Assembly: GCA_029556915.1 (NCBI GenBank)
Contig: JAKQIT010000072.1
Coordinates: 1-64,000, forward strand
Reading direction: 5' to 3'
From: Pseudomonadota bacterium
GTDB lineage: Bacteria; Pseudomonadota; Gammaproteobacteria; Burkholderiales; Methylophilaceae
Length of the DNA: 64,000 bases
How positions within the stretch are numbered: the first letter of the stretch is position 1; the number at the start of each line of letters is the position of its first letter. This document shows, piece after piece, positions 16,128 through 24,815 of the stretch. The translations under genes were made by a program, and so were the position numbers. The notes under the pieces are model-generated. The model was given only the letters and a program-made list of their open reading frames with translations. It did no database searches and was not told where the DNA came from.

Positions 16128-17408
16128 TTAAACTGCGTTTTTCTCAAAAACAGCAGCAAAAAATCCATCTGTTTTATGCAAGTGCGGCAATAATTTTAAA
16201 TATGTTCCAGTATCTAGCTCAATTTGTTGCTGGCTTAAAATTTCAGCCGCATTCAGCAATTTAAAATCTGGATGCGAAGCCAAAAACTGCTCGGCAATTT
16301 GCTCATTTTCATCACCGAGCAAACTGCAAGTTGAGTATATCAAACGCCCGCCCGTTTTAACCAACTTTGCGGCACGCGCCAAAATACTGGCTTGTTTGAT
16401 GTTGAGTTCAGCCAAATCTTCCGGCGTTTGACGCCATTTTAAATCCGGGTTGCGGCGTAATGTGCCCAAACCTGTGCAAGGCGCATCCACCAACACGCGT
16501 TCAAACTTACCATTCAGTCGTTTCAATTTTTGGTCATTTTCACTGGCAATCAGTTGCGCATGCAAGTTAGATAGCCCCGAGCGTTTGAGCCGTTGACCCA
16601 AATTATTCAAGCGTTTTTCGGAAACATCAAACGCGTATAAACGCCCGGTGTTGCGCATCAGCGCGCCAATAGCTAGCGTTTTTCCACCCGCCCCAGCACA
16701 AAAATCTGCCACCATCATGCCACGCTTGGCCGCCACCAAGTAGGCTAAAAGCTGGCTGCCTTCGTCTTGCACTTCAATTTTACCTTCAGTAAACAAAGCA
16801 TGGCGGCCAATATTGAGTCGTTGCGGCATGCGCAGGCCAATAGGCGAATAGGGCGTTTTGCTCACATTATCTTCGCCGGTTGCAGCCTCGGCAGCAAATT
16901 GCGCCAGCACTTCATCGCGCGTGGCTTTAATTGTGTTCACACGTAAATCAAGTGTAGCAGGCTCGTGCATGCTGCGCGCGATAGTGAGCGCTTGCTCTTC
17001 TCCATATTGGGCAACCAACTTATCCCACAACCAATCGCGCACGTCAGCTTGCACAGCCAGTGGTAAATTTTCAGTTGATTTGGCTTTAATGGCCTTAGCC
17101 CATTCTAACTGCTGCTCATTGAGGATGGGCTCCATTTTTTGGATGCTCATGCCTTGAATGCGCAACATCCAAGCCAATATGAGCTTACGCGCATCGTCTG
17201 GGTCGTTTTCATCGTTGGCGGTGACCGTGCTTAAAAAACGCAAACGACGCAAAACGCCATAAACACTTTCAGCGACAAAGGCGCGCTCTTTGGTGCCTAA
17301 CTCTCGATGGTTGCGAAAAAACTCGCTTAACTTAGCATCTGCGGGGCTATTAAAATCTAAAATATTAGACAGCATGACAGACGCTTGCCGTATTAAGGTT
17401 GGGTTCAT
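16128..17408 (-). CDS. RsmB/NOP-family RNA (cytosine-5) methyltransferase
   Basis: A 426-residue SAM-dependent RNA methyltransferase. The SAM-binding site is DFCAGAGGKTLAIGAL; motif IV DAPCTGLGTLRRNPD and motif VI YSTCSLL carry the two cysteines used by m5C RNA methyltransferases. Unlike the second copy at 53379 it lacks an obvious NusB-like N-terminal domain, having a different helical region of about 150 residues. Its substrate is unknown; rRNA is likely by family. It lies upstream of recA on the same strand, separated by the palindrome region. Confidence 0.85.
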   Translation of the reverse strand: MNPTLIRQASVMLSNILDFNSPADAKLSEFFRNHRELGTKERAFVAESVYGVLRRLRFLSTVTANDENDPDDARKLILAWMLRIQGMSIQKMEPILNEQQLEWAKAIKAKSTENLPLAVQADVRDWLWDKLVAQYGEEQALTIARSMHEPATLDLRVNTIKATRDEVLAQFAAEAATGEDNVSKTPYSPIGLRMPQRLNIGRHALFTEGKIEVQDEGSQLLAYLVAAKRGMMVADFCAGAGGKTLAIGALMRNTGRLYAFDVSEKRLNNLGQRLKRSGLSNLHAQLIASENDQKLKRLNGKFERVLVDAPCTGLGTLRRNPDLKWRQTPEDLAELNIKQASILARAAKLVKTGGRLIYSTCSLLGDENEQIAEQFLASHPDFKLLNAAEILSQQQIELDTGTYLKLLPHLHKTDGFFAAVFEKNAV

Positions 17409-17452
17409 TGAATTCTCTTTTTTGAAATGCGTTTTTGCTATACAAGGCTAAA

Positions 17453-18634
17453 TCACGGTGTTGTTTTTAAGCTTGAAACAACAAGCTCATAGACTTTGCC
17501 ATCTTTTTCTGTTTCGCGTATTTTAACAGGAACGTACTGATAATCTAAGGCTAACCATAATTCAGTTTTTTTATCACTTTCGCCCGAGGCGCGTAGCAAA
17601 TGCACCGTATTTAGCGTGCCTATTTTTGTTTCTATCACTTCTTCACCTTCAAAACTATAGCTATATTCGCCTACTTTTTTACCATTGGTAATGGTCATCT
17701 GCGTTTTTTGTAATGGCTGTAAAAACATAAATTGATACATAAAACTAAGTAAATCTTGCGTGCCTTCAGTTAAAGCCAAAGTTTGGCTGCCTTTTGCGTT
17801 GTGCAAACTCAGTTGCTTGCTTTGCCAATCAAATTCCGCCCGATAGGTTTTATTTTTTTTATCGCCAAATTGATATAAATATTGCTTAGGTTGCAAACCC
17901 ACATCACCAATCTCGCCCTCACTTGTTTGTAGCAAATCCGGCACTAACAACGAAGCCAAGCCTTTTGGCTGAATTAAACTTTTAATGTGATATTGGCTGC
18001 TACCCGGCAACTGCGCATATACTATATTGGCTGCACCTACTGGGCTACTTCCTAACGACGGCTCTTTATCGGTAAAAACATCAAAAGATGTTGATACATA
18101 CTGATAAACATTAGGATTAATGTCCACTTTTTCAACATTCATCGCTTGCTCGGCTTCATCTGCAAATTCACTTTGCTGCGTTTCTGTCACTGGTAAAACA
18201 AGCTCATCTGGGTTGACTGCACTTTCTACCGGCAATTCTGCTTGCTTAGTTTCATCTAATTTTGATGCTTGCTGGGGCTGTAAATCAGCCGTTTGCACAC
18301 TGGTGTATTGGGTTTCAGTCGCCGAATTTTCGGCAATATGCGTAAGAGGTGATGGTGTTTTTTTCAGCTTTATTTTTCTAGGCTTAATCACGGATGGTAA
18401 TGACTCAGGCTGCGCATCTGATTTTGGTGGAACGATGGTTGGTTCAATCGCCACCTGTTTTTTTGGCATCACTAATTGCGCTTCAATTACTTGTCGTTCT
18501 GTTTTTGGGGCGGGCAAATACAGATAGAATTTTTCAAGCACAAAAAAATGCAGCAACAAAGACAAACACAGCGCAACGACAAACCGCCAGTAGCCTAACT
18601 GCGCCCAACGAGAAATAATTTGCTTACTCCACAT
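17453..18634 (-). CDS. DUF3108 protein with N-terminal membrane anchor
   Basis: A 393-residue protein with an N-terminal hydrophobic helix (FVVALCLSLLLHFFVLEKFYLYLPAP), a proline- and glutamine-rich linker of about 120 residues, and a C-terminal DUF3108 domain (YRAEFDWQSKQLSLHNAKG; TQDLLSFMYQFMFLQP; TELWLALDYQYVPVKIRETEKDG). The TonB-like layout of anchor plus long linker suggests a periplasm-spanning position. It overlaps the preceding DUF3108 gene by 11 bases, so the two are co-translated. The biochemical role is unknown; the domain probably adopts an outer-membrane-associated beta fold. Confidence 0.8.
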   Translation of the reverse strand: MWSKQIISRWAQLGYWRFVVALCLSLLLHFFVLEKFYLYLPAPKTERQVIEAQLVMPKKQVAIEPTIVPPKSDAQPESLPSVIKPRKIKLKKTPSPLTHIAENSATETQYTSVQTADLQPQQASKLDETKQAELPVESAVNPDELVLPVTETQQSEFADEAEQAMNVEKVDINPNVYQYVSTSFDVFTDKEPSLGSSPVGAANIVYAQLPGSSQYHIKSLIQPKGLASLLVPDLLQTSEGEIGDVGLQPKQYLYQFGDKKNKTYRAEFDWQSKQLSLHNAKGSQTLALTEGTQDLLSFMYQFMFLQPLQKTQMTITNGKKVGEYSYSFEGEEVIETKIGTLNTVHLLRASGESDKKTELWLALDYQYVPVKIRETEKDGKVYELVVSSLKTTP

Positions 18635-19394
18635 GCAGTTCCGTTAAGGTTTGCTCTAGTTTTTCACCGTTTTCATCAATCATCAGCAAACGCACTAATA
18701 AATATTGCTGATTAGCCGCCAGCCATAACTCTTTGGTTTCCACTTGGCCTTGCTCTTGATTAGATGGCACTAAATGCACTGTCTGATACTCTTTACCACC
18801 CACTTTTAATTTGCCTAATGGCTCGTTATTTTGGTATTCATACACATTCAATTTTTTACCCGTAGTGAGTGAAACAGCGATTTTTTCATTAGGCGGGCGC
18901 GGTAAAAACATAAATTGATAAGTAAAACTGGCCAAATCTTGCGTGCCGGCACTGAGTTTGGCAGTGCGCGTTTCACCTTTTACCAGCATCGTTAAAGTGT
19001 TACTCGCCCAGTCAAAATCTGCAATCAAGGTTTTTTTCGCACTGGTGCTTTGACGCAATTCAAAATGTGCAGGTTGCAAACCTTGGTTTGTCACTTTACC
19101 CGTGCTGGTGAGTTTACGCACGCCCATCAGCGCATAAATACCAATGCCTTTGGTCGTGCTTTCGATTTTGTATTGATTGCCTGTGACCACATATTGCTCG
19201 TGTACTTTAGCAATTTCTTCACCATCTTTAGTAATGACGTAATGTGCTTGAATGCGTTTTGGCAACGCAGATTTTTGCGCGGCGAATGAAGGTGAGGTGA
19301 AAAGTATTGAAACTAGACCCACTAAAAAATAAGTTTTAATGTGATAAACCGCAGAATGAAACACTGACCACTCCTTTAAATGTTGCGTCCACAT
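18624..19394 (-). CDS. DUF3108 protein, exported
   Basis: A 256-residue protein. A hydrophobic stretch (TYFLVGLVSILFTSPSFA, ending about residue 38) reads as a signal peptide, so the true start may be a later codon than the ATG at 19394. The mature part is a DUF3108 domain: VTGNQYKIESTTKGIGIYAL, DFDWASNTLTMLVKG, TQDLASFTYQFMFLPR and KELWLAANQQYLLVRLLMID. The last segments align with the C-terminal part of the neighbour at 17453, showing the pair arose by duplication. No function is established. Confidence 0.8.
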   Translation of the reverse strand: MWTQHLKEWSVFHSAVYHIKTYFLVGLVSILFTSPSFAAQKSALPKRIQAHYVITKDGEEIAKVHEQYVVTGNQYKIESTTKGIGIYALMGVRKLTSTGKVTNQGLQPAHFELRQSTSAKKTLIADFDWASNTLTMLVKGETRTAKLSAGTQDLASFTYQFMFLPRPPNEKIAVSLTTGKKLNVYEYQNNEPLGKLKVGGKEYQTVHLVPSNQEQGQVETKELWLAANQQYLLVRLLMIDENGEKLEQTLTELHVE

Positions 19395-19471
19395 TTAACG
19401 CATGAAGTCGCTAATTAGATACAAGCAACTTGCAAATCATGGTTAGAAAAAAATAATGGGCGCATTTTTCA

Positions 19472-19503
19472 AAAAAACACGGTGGTTTTGTAGGGTGTTT
19501 TTT
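19472..19503 (-). terminator. Terminator downstream of purM
   Basis: AAAAAACAC (19472-19480) pairs with GTGTTTTTT (19495-19503) around a 14-base loop. Read on the minus strand it is followed by a T-rich run, so it probably ends the purM transcript before the DUF3108 genes. Confidence 0.5.
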
Positions 19504-19559
19504 AAGCGTAATTTTTAATGAAAAATACACTCAAAAATACATCAAATCATTTCACCTGT

Positions 19560-19590
19560 TCTGCAAGCCAGTATCCATGAGGCTTCCAGA
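19560..19590 (-). repeat. Dispersed palindromic repeat, copy 2
   Basis: TCTGCAAGCC and GGCTTCCAGA enclose the loop AGTATCCATGA. The right flank CATCAAATTTCTCTCG matches the usual flank with the final G-run lost. It lies just downstream of purM. Confidence 0.8.
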
Positions 19591-19638
19591 GCATCAAATT
19601 TCTCTCGCAGTATCTAGCAGCGTATTTTTTATGTAATT

Positions 19639-20688
19639 TTACGCAACGATTGTTGGCGCTTCACCTGCATTTTGTGAGCGAATCGTACCAATTTCAAAAA
19701 CCGTTTCACCCGCTTCTTTTAGTAACTTTTGCGCGGCAGCGGCGTGCTCTTTTGCCACAATCACCGCCATGCCAATGCCGCAGTTGAAAGTTTTGTACAT
19801 TTCAACATCCGTCACATTGCCTTGCGCTTGCAGCCATGTAAACAAGGGCGGCATCGTCCAACTGCCTTTTTTAATGTCAGCGGTGAGGCCTTGTGGCAAC
19901 ACGCGCGGAATGTTCTCAGTAATGCCGCCACCAGTAATATGTGCCATACCTTTAACCGGCAAAGCTTCAATCAATTTTAATAAAGACTTCACATAAATGC
20001 GTGTGGGCGCCATGACCACATCTTTAAATTTGCGACCATGAAAGTCAGACTCCAAATCCACGCCGGATTTATCAATCAGTTTGCGAATCAGCGAATAGCC
20101 GTTTGAGTGCGCGCCGCTAGAAGCCAAACCAAGCACCACATCACCCGCTGCAATGGTGGTGCCGTTGATAATGTTGGCTTTATCTACGCAACCCACCGCA
20201 AAGCCCGCCAAATCATATTCGCCCGCGGGGTACATGCCAGGCATTTCTGCGGTTTCGCCGCCCACCAATGCACAGCCAGACTGCTCACAGCCTTCGGCAA
20301 TGCCTTTAATGACTTGTGCAGCAGTGCCCACTTCTAATTTTCCACAAGCAAAATAATCTAAGAAAAATAGCGGTTCAGCACCTTGCACCAAAATATCGTT
20401 GACACTCATGGCGACCAAATCAATCCCAACCGTATCGTGTTTGTTGAGTTCAAAAGCCAACTTTAACTTGGTGCCTACGCCATCGGTACCCGATACCAAA
20501 ATCGGCTCTTTAAATTTTTTAGGCATAGCAAAAAGCGAACCAAAGCCACCAATGCCTCCCAGCACTTCTGGGCGCATGGTACGCTTAGCAAACGGTTTAA
20601 TTTGCTCAACTAATGCGTCGCCCGCCTCAATATCCACGCCTGCATCGCGGTAACTAATGGAAGTATTGTCTGATTTATTTGCGCTCAA
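19639..20688 (-). CDS. purM: Phosphoribosylformylglycinamidine cyclo-ligase (AIR synthetase)
   Basis: A 349-residue PurM, which closes the imidazole ring in purine synthesis (FGAM + ATP to AIR). Typical signatures are [16 protein letters not shown] at the start, [28 protein letters not shown] for ATP binding, [12 protein letters not shown] and [16 protein letters not shown]. Length is normal. The gene for the neighbouring pathway step that often accompanies it, purN, is not next to it here. It is divergent from the permease gene at 20776. Confidence 0.96.
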   Translation of the reverse strand: MSANKSDNTSISYRDAGVDIEAGDALVEQIKPFAKRTMRPEVLGGIGGFGSLFAMPKKFKEPILVSGTDGVGTKLKLAFELNKHDTVGIDLVAMSVNDILVQGAEPLFFLDYFACGKLEVGTAAQVIKGIAEGCEQSGCALVGGETAEMPGMYPAGEYDLAGFAVGCVDKANIINGTTIAAGDVVLGLASSGAHSNGYSLIRKLIDKSGVDLESDFHGRKFKDVVMAPTRIYVKSLLKLIEALPVKGMAHITGGGITENIPRVLPQGLTADIKKGSWTMPPLFTWLQAQGNVTDVEMYKTFNCGIGMAVIVAKEHAAAAQKLLKEAGETVFEIGTIRSQNAGEAPTIVA

Positions 20689-20775
20689 GGGTGGTCTCGC
20701 TTTCTACATAAAGGGGTGTTCTATCGTTATAATGCCATTTTAACCGAAATCACCTCAAACTTAGAGAGTCACTTT

Positions 20776-21843
20776 ATGGAAAATCGCATTTCTATTTTAT
20801 GGTGGATAGCAGGGTTGCTCGTGATCGGCTTGATTTATTTACTCAGCCCCATTTTAACGCCCTTCTTGATTGCCGCCATTCTGGCCTATATCGCCAATCC
20901 GCTGGTAAATAAAATTGATGCTTTGCAAATTAAAGGTTACAGCCCAAGCCGCGCCGTAGCGAGTTTGCTGGTGATATTGCTGATGTTGGCAGTGCTGATG
21001 CTCATTTTGCTGATTGTCGTACCGCTTGTACAAAAAGAAGTGGTGTTGCTGCTACAAAAACTGCCCGCTTATTTCAACACCGCTAAAACAAACTTTGAGC
21101 CGTGGCTACAAAAAAACTTTGGCGTGGGTATCGACATTGATTTTGCACAAATCCAACAAGTGCTGACCGAAAACTGGAAAACCGCAGGTAATTTTGCTAA
21201 AAATATCGCTCAAACACTCAGCACCAAAGGCTTAGCCATCATTGGCTGGCTAGCCAATTTAATCCTTATTCCACTGGTGTTGTTTTATTTGCTGCTGGAC
21301 TGGAACATCATTATTGATAAAGTAAGCCATCTGATTCCGCGTCAGTTAATTGCTAAAACCAAAGAAATTGCCAGCGAAATTGATGCGGTGTTAGCTGAAT
21401 TTTTACGTGGGCAACTCACCGTGATGTTGCTGATGAGCGTATTTTACGCCACTGGCTTATGGCTGGCAGGGCTTGATGTAGCTGTACCTGTAGGCATGCT
21501 CTCTGGCTTATTAGGTTTTATCCCATATTTAGGCTTTGGCTTAGGCATGGTGATGGGTCTCTTTTCTGGTTTATTGCAATATGGCAATATCACCGATTTA
21601 ATTCCCATTTTGATTGTGTTTGGCCTAGGGCAAGTGTTAGAAAGTATGGTGCTAACGCCCTGGCTTGTGGGGGACCGTATAGGCTTACATCCGCTAATTG
21701 TGATATTTGCCTTAATGGCAGGCGGGCAACTTTTTGGCTTTGCCGGCGTGCTACTTGCCTTACCTGCTTCAGCCGCTATCGCCGTTGGTTTTAGACACGC
21801 AAAGCAAAGCTACTTGGCGAGCAAATTTTATAACGGACAATAA
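20776..21843 (+). CDS. AI-2E-family transporter / PerM-like permease
   Basis: A 355-residue polytopic membrane protein of the UPF0118/AI-2E transporter family, with a helical pair at the N-terminus (WWIAGLLVIGLIYLLSPIL; LIAAILAYIANPLVNKI), a soluble middle segment, and a GLLGFIPYLGFGLGMVMG motif followed by helices to LLALPASAAIAVG. I chose the ATG at 20776 (MENRISILWW) because it has GAGAG upstream; an ATG 20 codons earlier would add a poor, non-hydrophobic leader. Members export diverse small molecules and the substrate cannot be told. The perM-hda pairing is common in betaproteobacteria. Confidence 0.88.
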   Translation: MENRISILWWIAGLLVIGLIYLLSPILTPFLIAAILAYIANPLVNKIDALQIKGYSPSRAVASLLVILLMLAVLMLILLIVVPLVQKEVVLLLQKLPAYFNTAKTNFEPWLQKNFGVGIDIDFAQIQQVLTENWKTAGNFAKNIAQTLSTKGLAIIGWLANLILIPLVLFYLLLDWNIIIDKVSHLIPRQLIAKTKEIASEIDAVLAEFLRGQLTVMLLMSVFYATGLWLAGLDVAVPVGMLSGLLGFIPYLGFGLGMVMGLFSGLLQYGNITDLIPILIVFGLGQVLESMVLTPWLVGDRIGLHPLIVIFALMAGGQLFGFAGVLLALPASAAIAVGFRHAKQSYLASKFYNGQ

Positions 21844-21846
21844 GGT

Positions 21847-22452
21847 TTGAAACAATTACTTTTAGACATTCAACCACCCGCCCCTCAAACGCTAGGCAAT
21901 TTTATTGCTGGACAAAATGCAGAAGCGATACACAGCTTAGCGCAAGCACTTAATGGTGCAACAGAAGCGCGTTTTATTTACCTTTGGGGGGCAAAAGGCA
22001 GCGGCAAAAGCCATTTATTACAAGCCTGCAAAGCCGCCAATTTAACAGTGGCAGATGACGTGCATTTGCTGGATAACAAAGCACAAATTGCATTATTTAA
22101 TACCTACAACCATATTAAAGAAGTTGGCGGCACCCTCATCACCGCAGGCCTACATGCGCCCACCCAAATGGGCCTACGTGACGACCTCGCCACCCGATTG
22201 GCTTGGGGCTTGGTGTATCAACTACACCCACTCACCGATGAAGAAAAAGCCCAAGCACTTAAAAACCATGCAAAAGAGCGTGGAATGAAATTGCCTGATG
22301 ATGTGGTGGATTATTGTTTGCGCTATTTACGCCGTGACTTACCTACACTGATGGCGGTATTAGAGGCACTGGATGTTTGGTCGCTCACTGAGAAAAAACC
22401 AGTGACTGTATCGATGTTGAGAAAATTATTGCAATTAGATTTAGGCGTGTAG
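21847..22452 (+). CDS. hda: DnaA regulatory inactivator Hda
   Basis: A 201-residue DnaA-like AAA+ protein without the DNA-binding domain, which with the sliding clamp stimulates hydrolysis of DnaA-bound ATP after replication starts. The N-terminal clamp-binding motif is QLLLDI; Walker A is GAKGSGKSH; the sensor 2 region RRDLPTLMAVLEALD is intact. The start is a TTG three bases after the permease stop codon, giving MKQLLLDIQPPAPQ as expected for the family, so the genes are co-transcribed. Confidence 0.9.
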   Translation: MKQLLLDIQPPAPQTLGNFIAGQNAEAIHSLAQALNGATEARFIYLWGAKGSGKSHLLQACKAANLTVADDVHLLDNKAQIALFNTYNHIKEVGGTLITAGLHAPTQMGLRDDLATRLAWGLVYQLHPLTDEEKAQALKNHAKERGMKLPDDVVDYCLRYLRRDLPTLMAVLEALDVWSLTEKKPVTVSMLRKLLQLDLGV

Positions 22453-22454
22453 CC

Positions 22455-23057
22455 ATGCTGAATGGCTTACCTTGGCAATGGCCGCTCATGCGTGAAGTGA
22501 TTCGCAAGCATCTCTCAATCATTTTGCTGCTTTTGTTGATGGGGTTGATTTTCTCCACCATTGGCGGCCTGACACTTTGGTTTGCAAAAGATGGTGCCAC
22601 AGTGATATACGGCTTGGTGTTTTTATTGTCCGGCTTGGGTTTGATGGTTTTAAACGTTTACCTTAATTATTCCAGTTGTATGTACTATTACGAACAGGCA
22701 TTGCTTAAGCAATATGGCAAAACGGTTGAGGCAATAGTAACGAACAAAATCATAAGCGAAACGCTTGATAAAAACGGCACAGCCAATACTGAAGATGACG
22801 TTGTGGAAACGGATTTATCTATTCAATATCAATTTGTGCAGACAGGCAAAACTTATGAGGGTGAAAGTTTTATCAGCGAATTAGCCTTATACGAAGCAAT
22901 AGAGATTGGTGCAAAAGTACCAGTGATAGTGATGAGAGACCACCCTAACATATCTCGTTTACAAACAAAAAAACTCAAGCGGCAACTAAATATATCGGCA
23001 AAAAGCAACACGCCTGAAAATGTATCTATCAGCGAATCGTTGATTGACGAAGATTAA
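22455..23057 (+). CDS. DUF3592-like membrane protein
   Basis: A 200-residue protein with two hydrophobic helices (LSIILLLLLMGLIFSTIGGL and VIYGLVFLLSGLGLMVLNVY) followed by a soluble strand-rich region (QYQFVQTGKTYEGESFIS; IGAKVPVIVMRDHPNISRL) typical of DUF3592 proteins. It begins 2 bases after hda. A second ATG at 22488 is a possible start. The function is unknown; the family is found in bacteria and phages as small membrane proteins. Confidence 0.65.
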   Translation: MLNGLPWQWPLMREVIRKHLSIILLLLLMGLIFSTIGGLTLWFAKDGATVIYGLVFLLSGLGLMVLNVYLNYSSCMYYYEQALLKQYGKTVEAIVTNKIISETLDKNGTANTEDDVVETDLSIQYQFVQTGKTYEGESFISELALYEAIEIGAKVPVIVMRDHPNISRLQTKKLKRQLNISAKSNTPENVSISESLIDED

Positions 23058-23174
23058 ATTCTCGGCATGTGCCGCCCATTACATGAAAAAATTCAGCTAG
23101 AATTTAGCTTAACCAGTATTGATAGATAACCACTATCCACGAGGCATTATGTTACGCAACTTTAAGAGTATTTT

Positions 23175-24815
23175 ATGCTTCGCATAACGGAAATCAAACT
23201 CCCTATTGAGCAAGCGGATACGCTCAAACATCAGGACGACCAAATCAAAGCGGCTTTACTTAAGCGCTTAGAGATTCCAGCATCTGATTTAATTCAATTT
23301 AGCATTTTTAAACGCGGGATAGATGCAAGAAAGTCTTACGCTATTTTGTATGTGTACAGCTTAGATGTGGAAGTTAAAAATGAGGCGAGAGTTTTGGCCA
23401 AATTTAAAAAAGATGCGCATATTAAGCCAGCGCCCGATACCAGTTATCAGTTTGTTGCAAAAACAGAACTCTCACCTAAACTTCGTCCTATTGTGGTTGG
23501 TTTTGGGCCAGCCGGTATTTTTGCAGCGCTTATTTTAGCGCAATCAGGCTTTAAGCCGATTGTATTAGAGCGTGGCAAAGCGGTGCGCGAGCGCACACAA
23601 GACACTTGGGGGTTGTGGCGCAAAAATACGCTTAACCCAGAGTCAAACGTACAATTTGGTGAAGGCGGTGCTGGCACGTTTTCAGATGGCAAACTATATA
23701 GCCAAATTAAAGACCCGAAACATTATGGCCGCAAAGTGCTGCAAGAGCTTGTTAAAGCAGGCGCGCCAGAAGAAATTATGTACGTGAGCCACCCGCACAT
23801 TGGCACCTTCCGCTTAGTGGGCATGGTGGAAGAAATGCGCAAAACCATTATCGAACTAGGCGGTGAGATTCACTTTGAGAGTCGCGTAGAAGATATTGAG
23901 ATTGAAAATAATGCCGTGCAAGGCGTGGTGTTGCAAACCGGCGAACGCATTGCCACTAATCATTTGGTGCTGGCAGTTGGCCACAGTGCACGCGATACCT
24001 TTGAAATGGTACATCGCAAAGGTATTTATGTTGAAGCTAAACCATTTTCGATTGGTTTTCGTATTGAGCATCCGCAATCGCTGATTGATAAAGCCAGATA
24101 TGGCAAAAGTTATAGTGAAGATTTGCTTACCAAAGTTGGGGCGGCAGATTATAAGTTAGTGCATCACGCAAAAAATGGCCGCAGTGTTTACAGTTTCTGT
24201 ATGTGTCCCGGTGGTACTGTGGTGGCTGCGGCATCTGAGCCTAACCGCGTGGTCACTAACGGCATGAGCCAATATAGCCGTAACGAGCGTAATGCTAACG
24301 CAGGCATTGTGGTGGGCATTACGCCAGAGGTTGATTTTCCGGAGCATCCACTTGCCGGCATGGCGTTGCAGAGACAATTAGAAAGCAATGCTTTTGTGAT
24401 GGGCGGTAGCAATTACAATGCACCAGCGCAACTCATTGGTGATTTTTTAGCCAACACACCTTCAACAAAGTTGGGTGATGTCGTGCCCTCTTACAAACCC
24501 AATGTGCAACTCACCAATTTAGCCGATGCGCTACCGGAATTTGCCATTACCGCCATGCGTGAGGCGATCCCTGAATTTGCTAAGCAAATTAAAGGATTTG
24601 ACCTGTATGATGGCGTTTTAACAGGCGTTGAAACACGCACTTCATCGCCTATTCGTATTAAGCGCGATGATGAAACACTTGAAAGCATCAATACCAAAGG
24701 CTTGTACCCGTGTGGCGAAGGCGCTGGCTATGCCGGTGGCATATTGTCAGCTGGGGTGGATGGCATTAAAGTGGCTGAGGCGGTTGCTTTAAGCATAGTT
24801 AATCAGGGGAAATAG
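23175..24815 (+). CDS. FAD-dependent dehydrogenase (COG2509 type)
   Basis: A 546-residue flavoprotein. An N-terminal region of about 90 residues precedes the FAD-binding motif VVGFGPAGIFAALILAQSG and LERGKAVRER; QFGEGGAGTFSDGKL is a family signature, and the C-terminus has YPCGEGAGYAGGILSAGVDG. These large FAD/NAD(P)-binding proteins are widespread and of unknown substrate. The following phospholipase D-like gene starts immediately after its stop codon, so the two are probably one operon, though no shared pathway is evident. Confidence 0.88.
   Translation: MLRITEIKLPIEQADTLKHQDDQIKAALLKRLEIPASDLIQFSIFKRGIDARKSYAILYVYSLDVEVKNEARVLAKFKKDAHIKPAPDTSYQFVAKTELSPKLRPIVVGFGPAGIFAALILAQSGFKPIVLERGKAVRERTQDTWGLWRKNTLNPESNVQFGEGGAGTFSDGKLYSQIKDPKHYGRKVLQELVKAGAPEEIMYVSHPHIGTFRLVGMVEEMRKTIIELGGEIHFESRVEDIEIENNAVQGVVLQTGERIATNHLVLAVGHSARDTFEMVHRKGIYVEAKPFSIGFRIEHPQSLIDKARYGKSYSEDLLTKVGAADYKLVHHAKNGRSVYSFCMCPGGTVVAAASEPNRVVTNGMSQYSRNERNANAGIVVGITPEVDFPEHPLAGMALQRQLESNAFVMGGSNYNAPAQLIGDFLANTPSTKLGDVVPSYKPNVQLTNLADALPEFAITAMREAIPEFAKQIKGFDLYDGVLTGVETRTSSPIRIKRDDETLESINTKGLYPCGEGAGYAGGILSAGVDGIKVAEAVALSIVNQGK

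Noticed and set aside
15904..16264. Short plus-strand frames between recA and the RsmB-like gene
   Set aside because: They cross the palindrome and the end of the neighbouring gene, and lack ribosome-binding sites.
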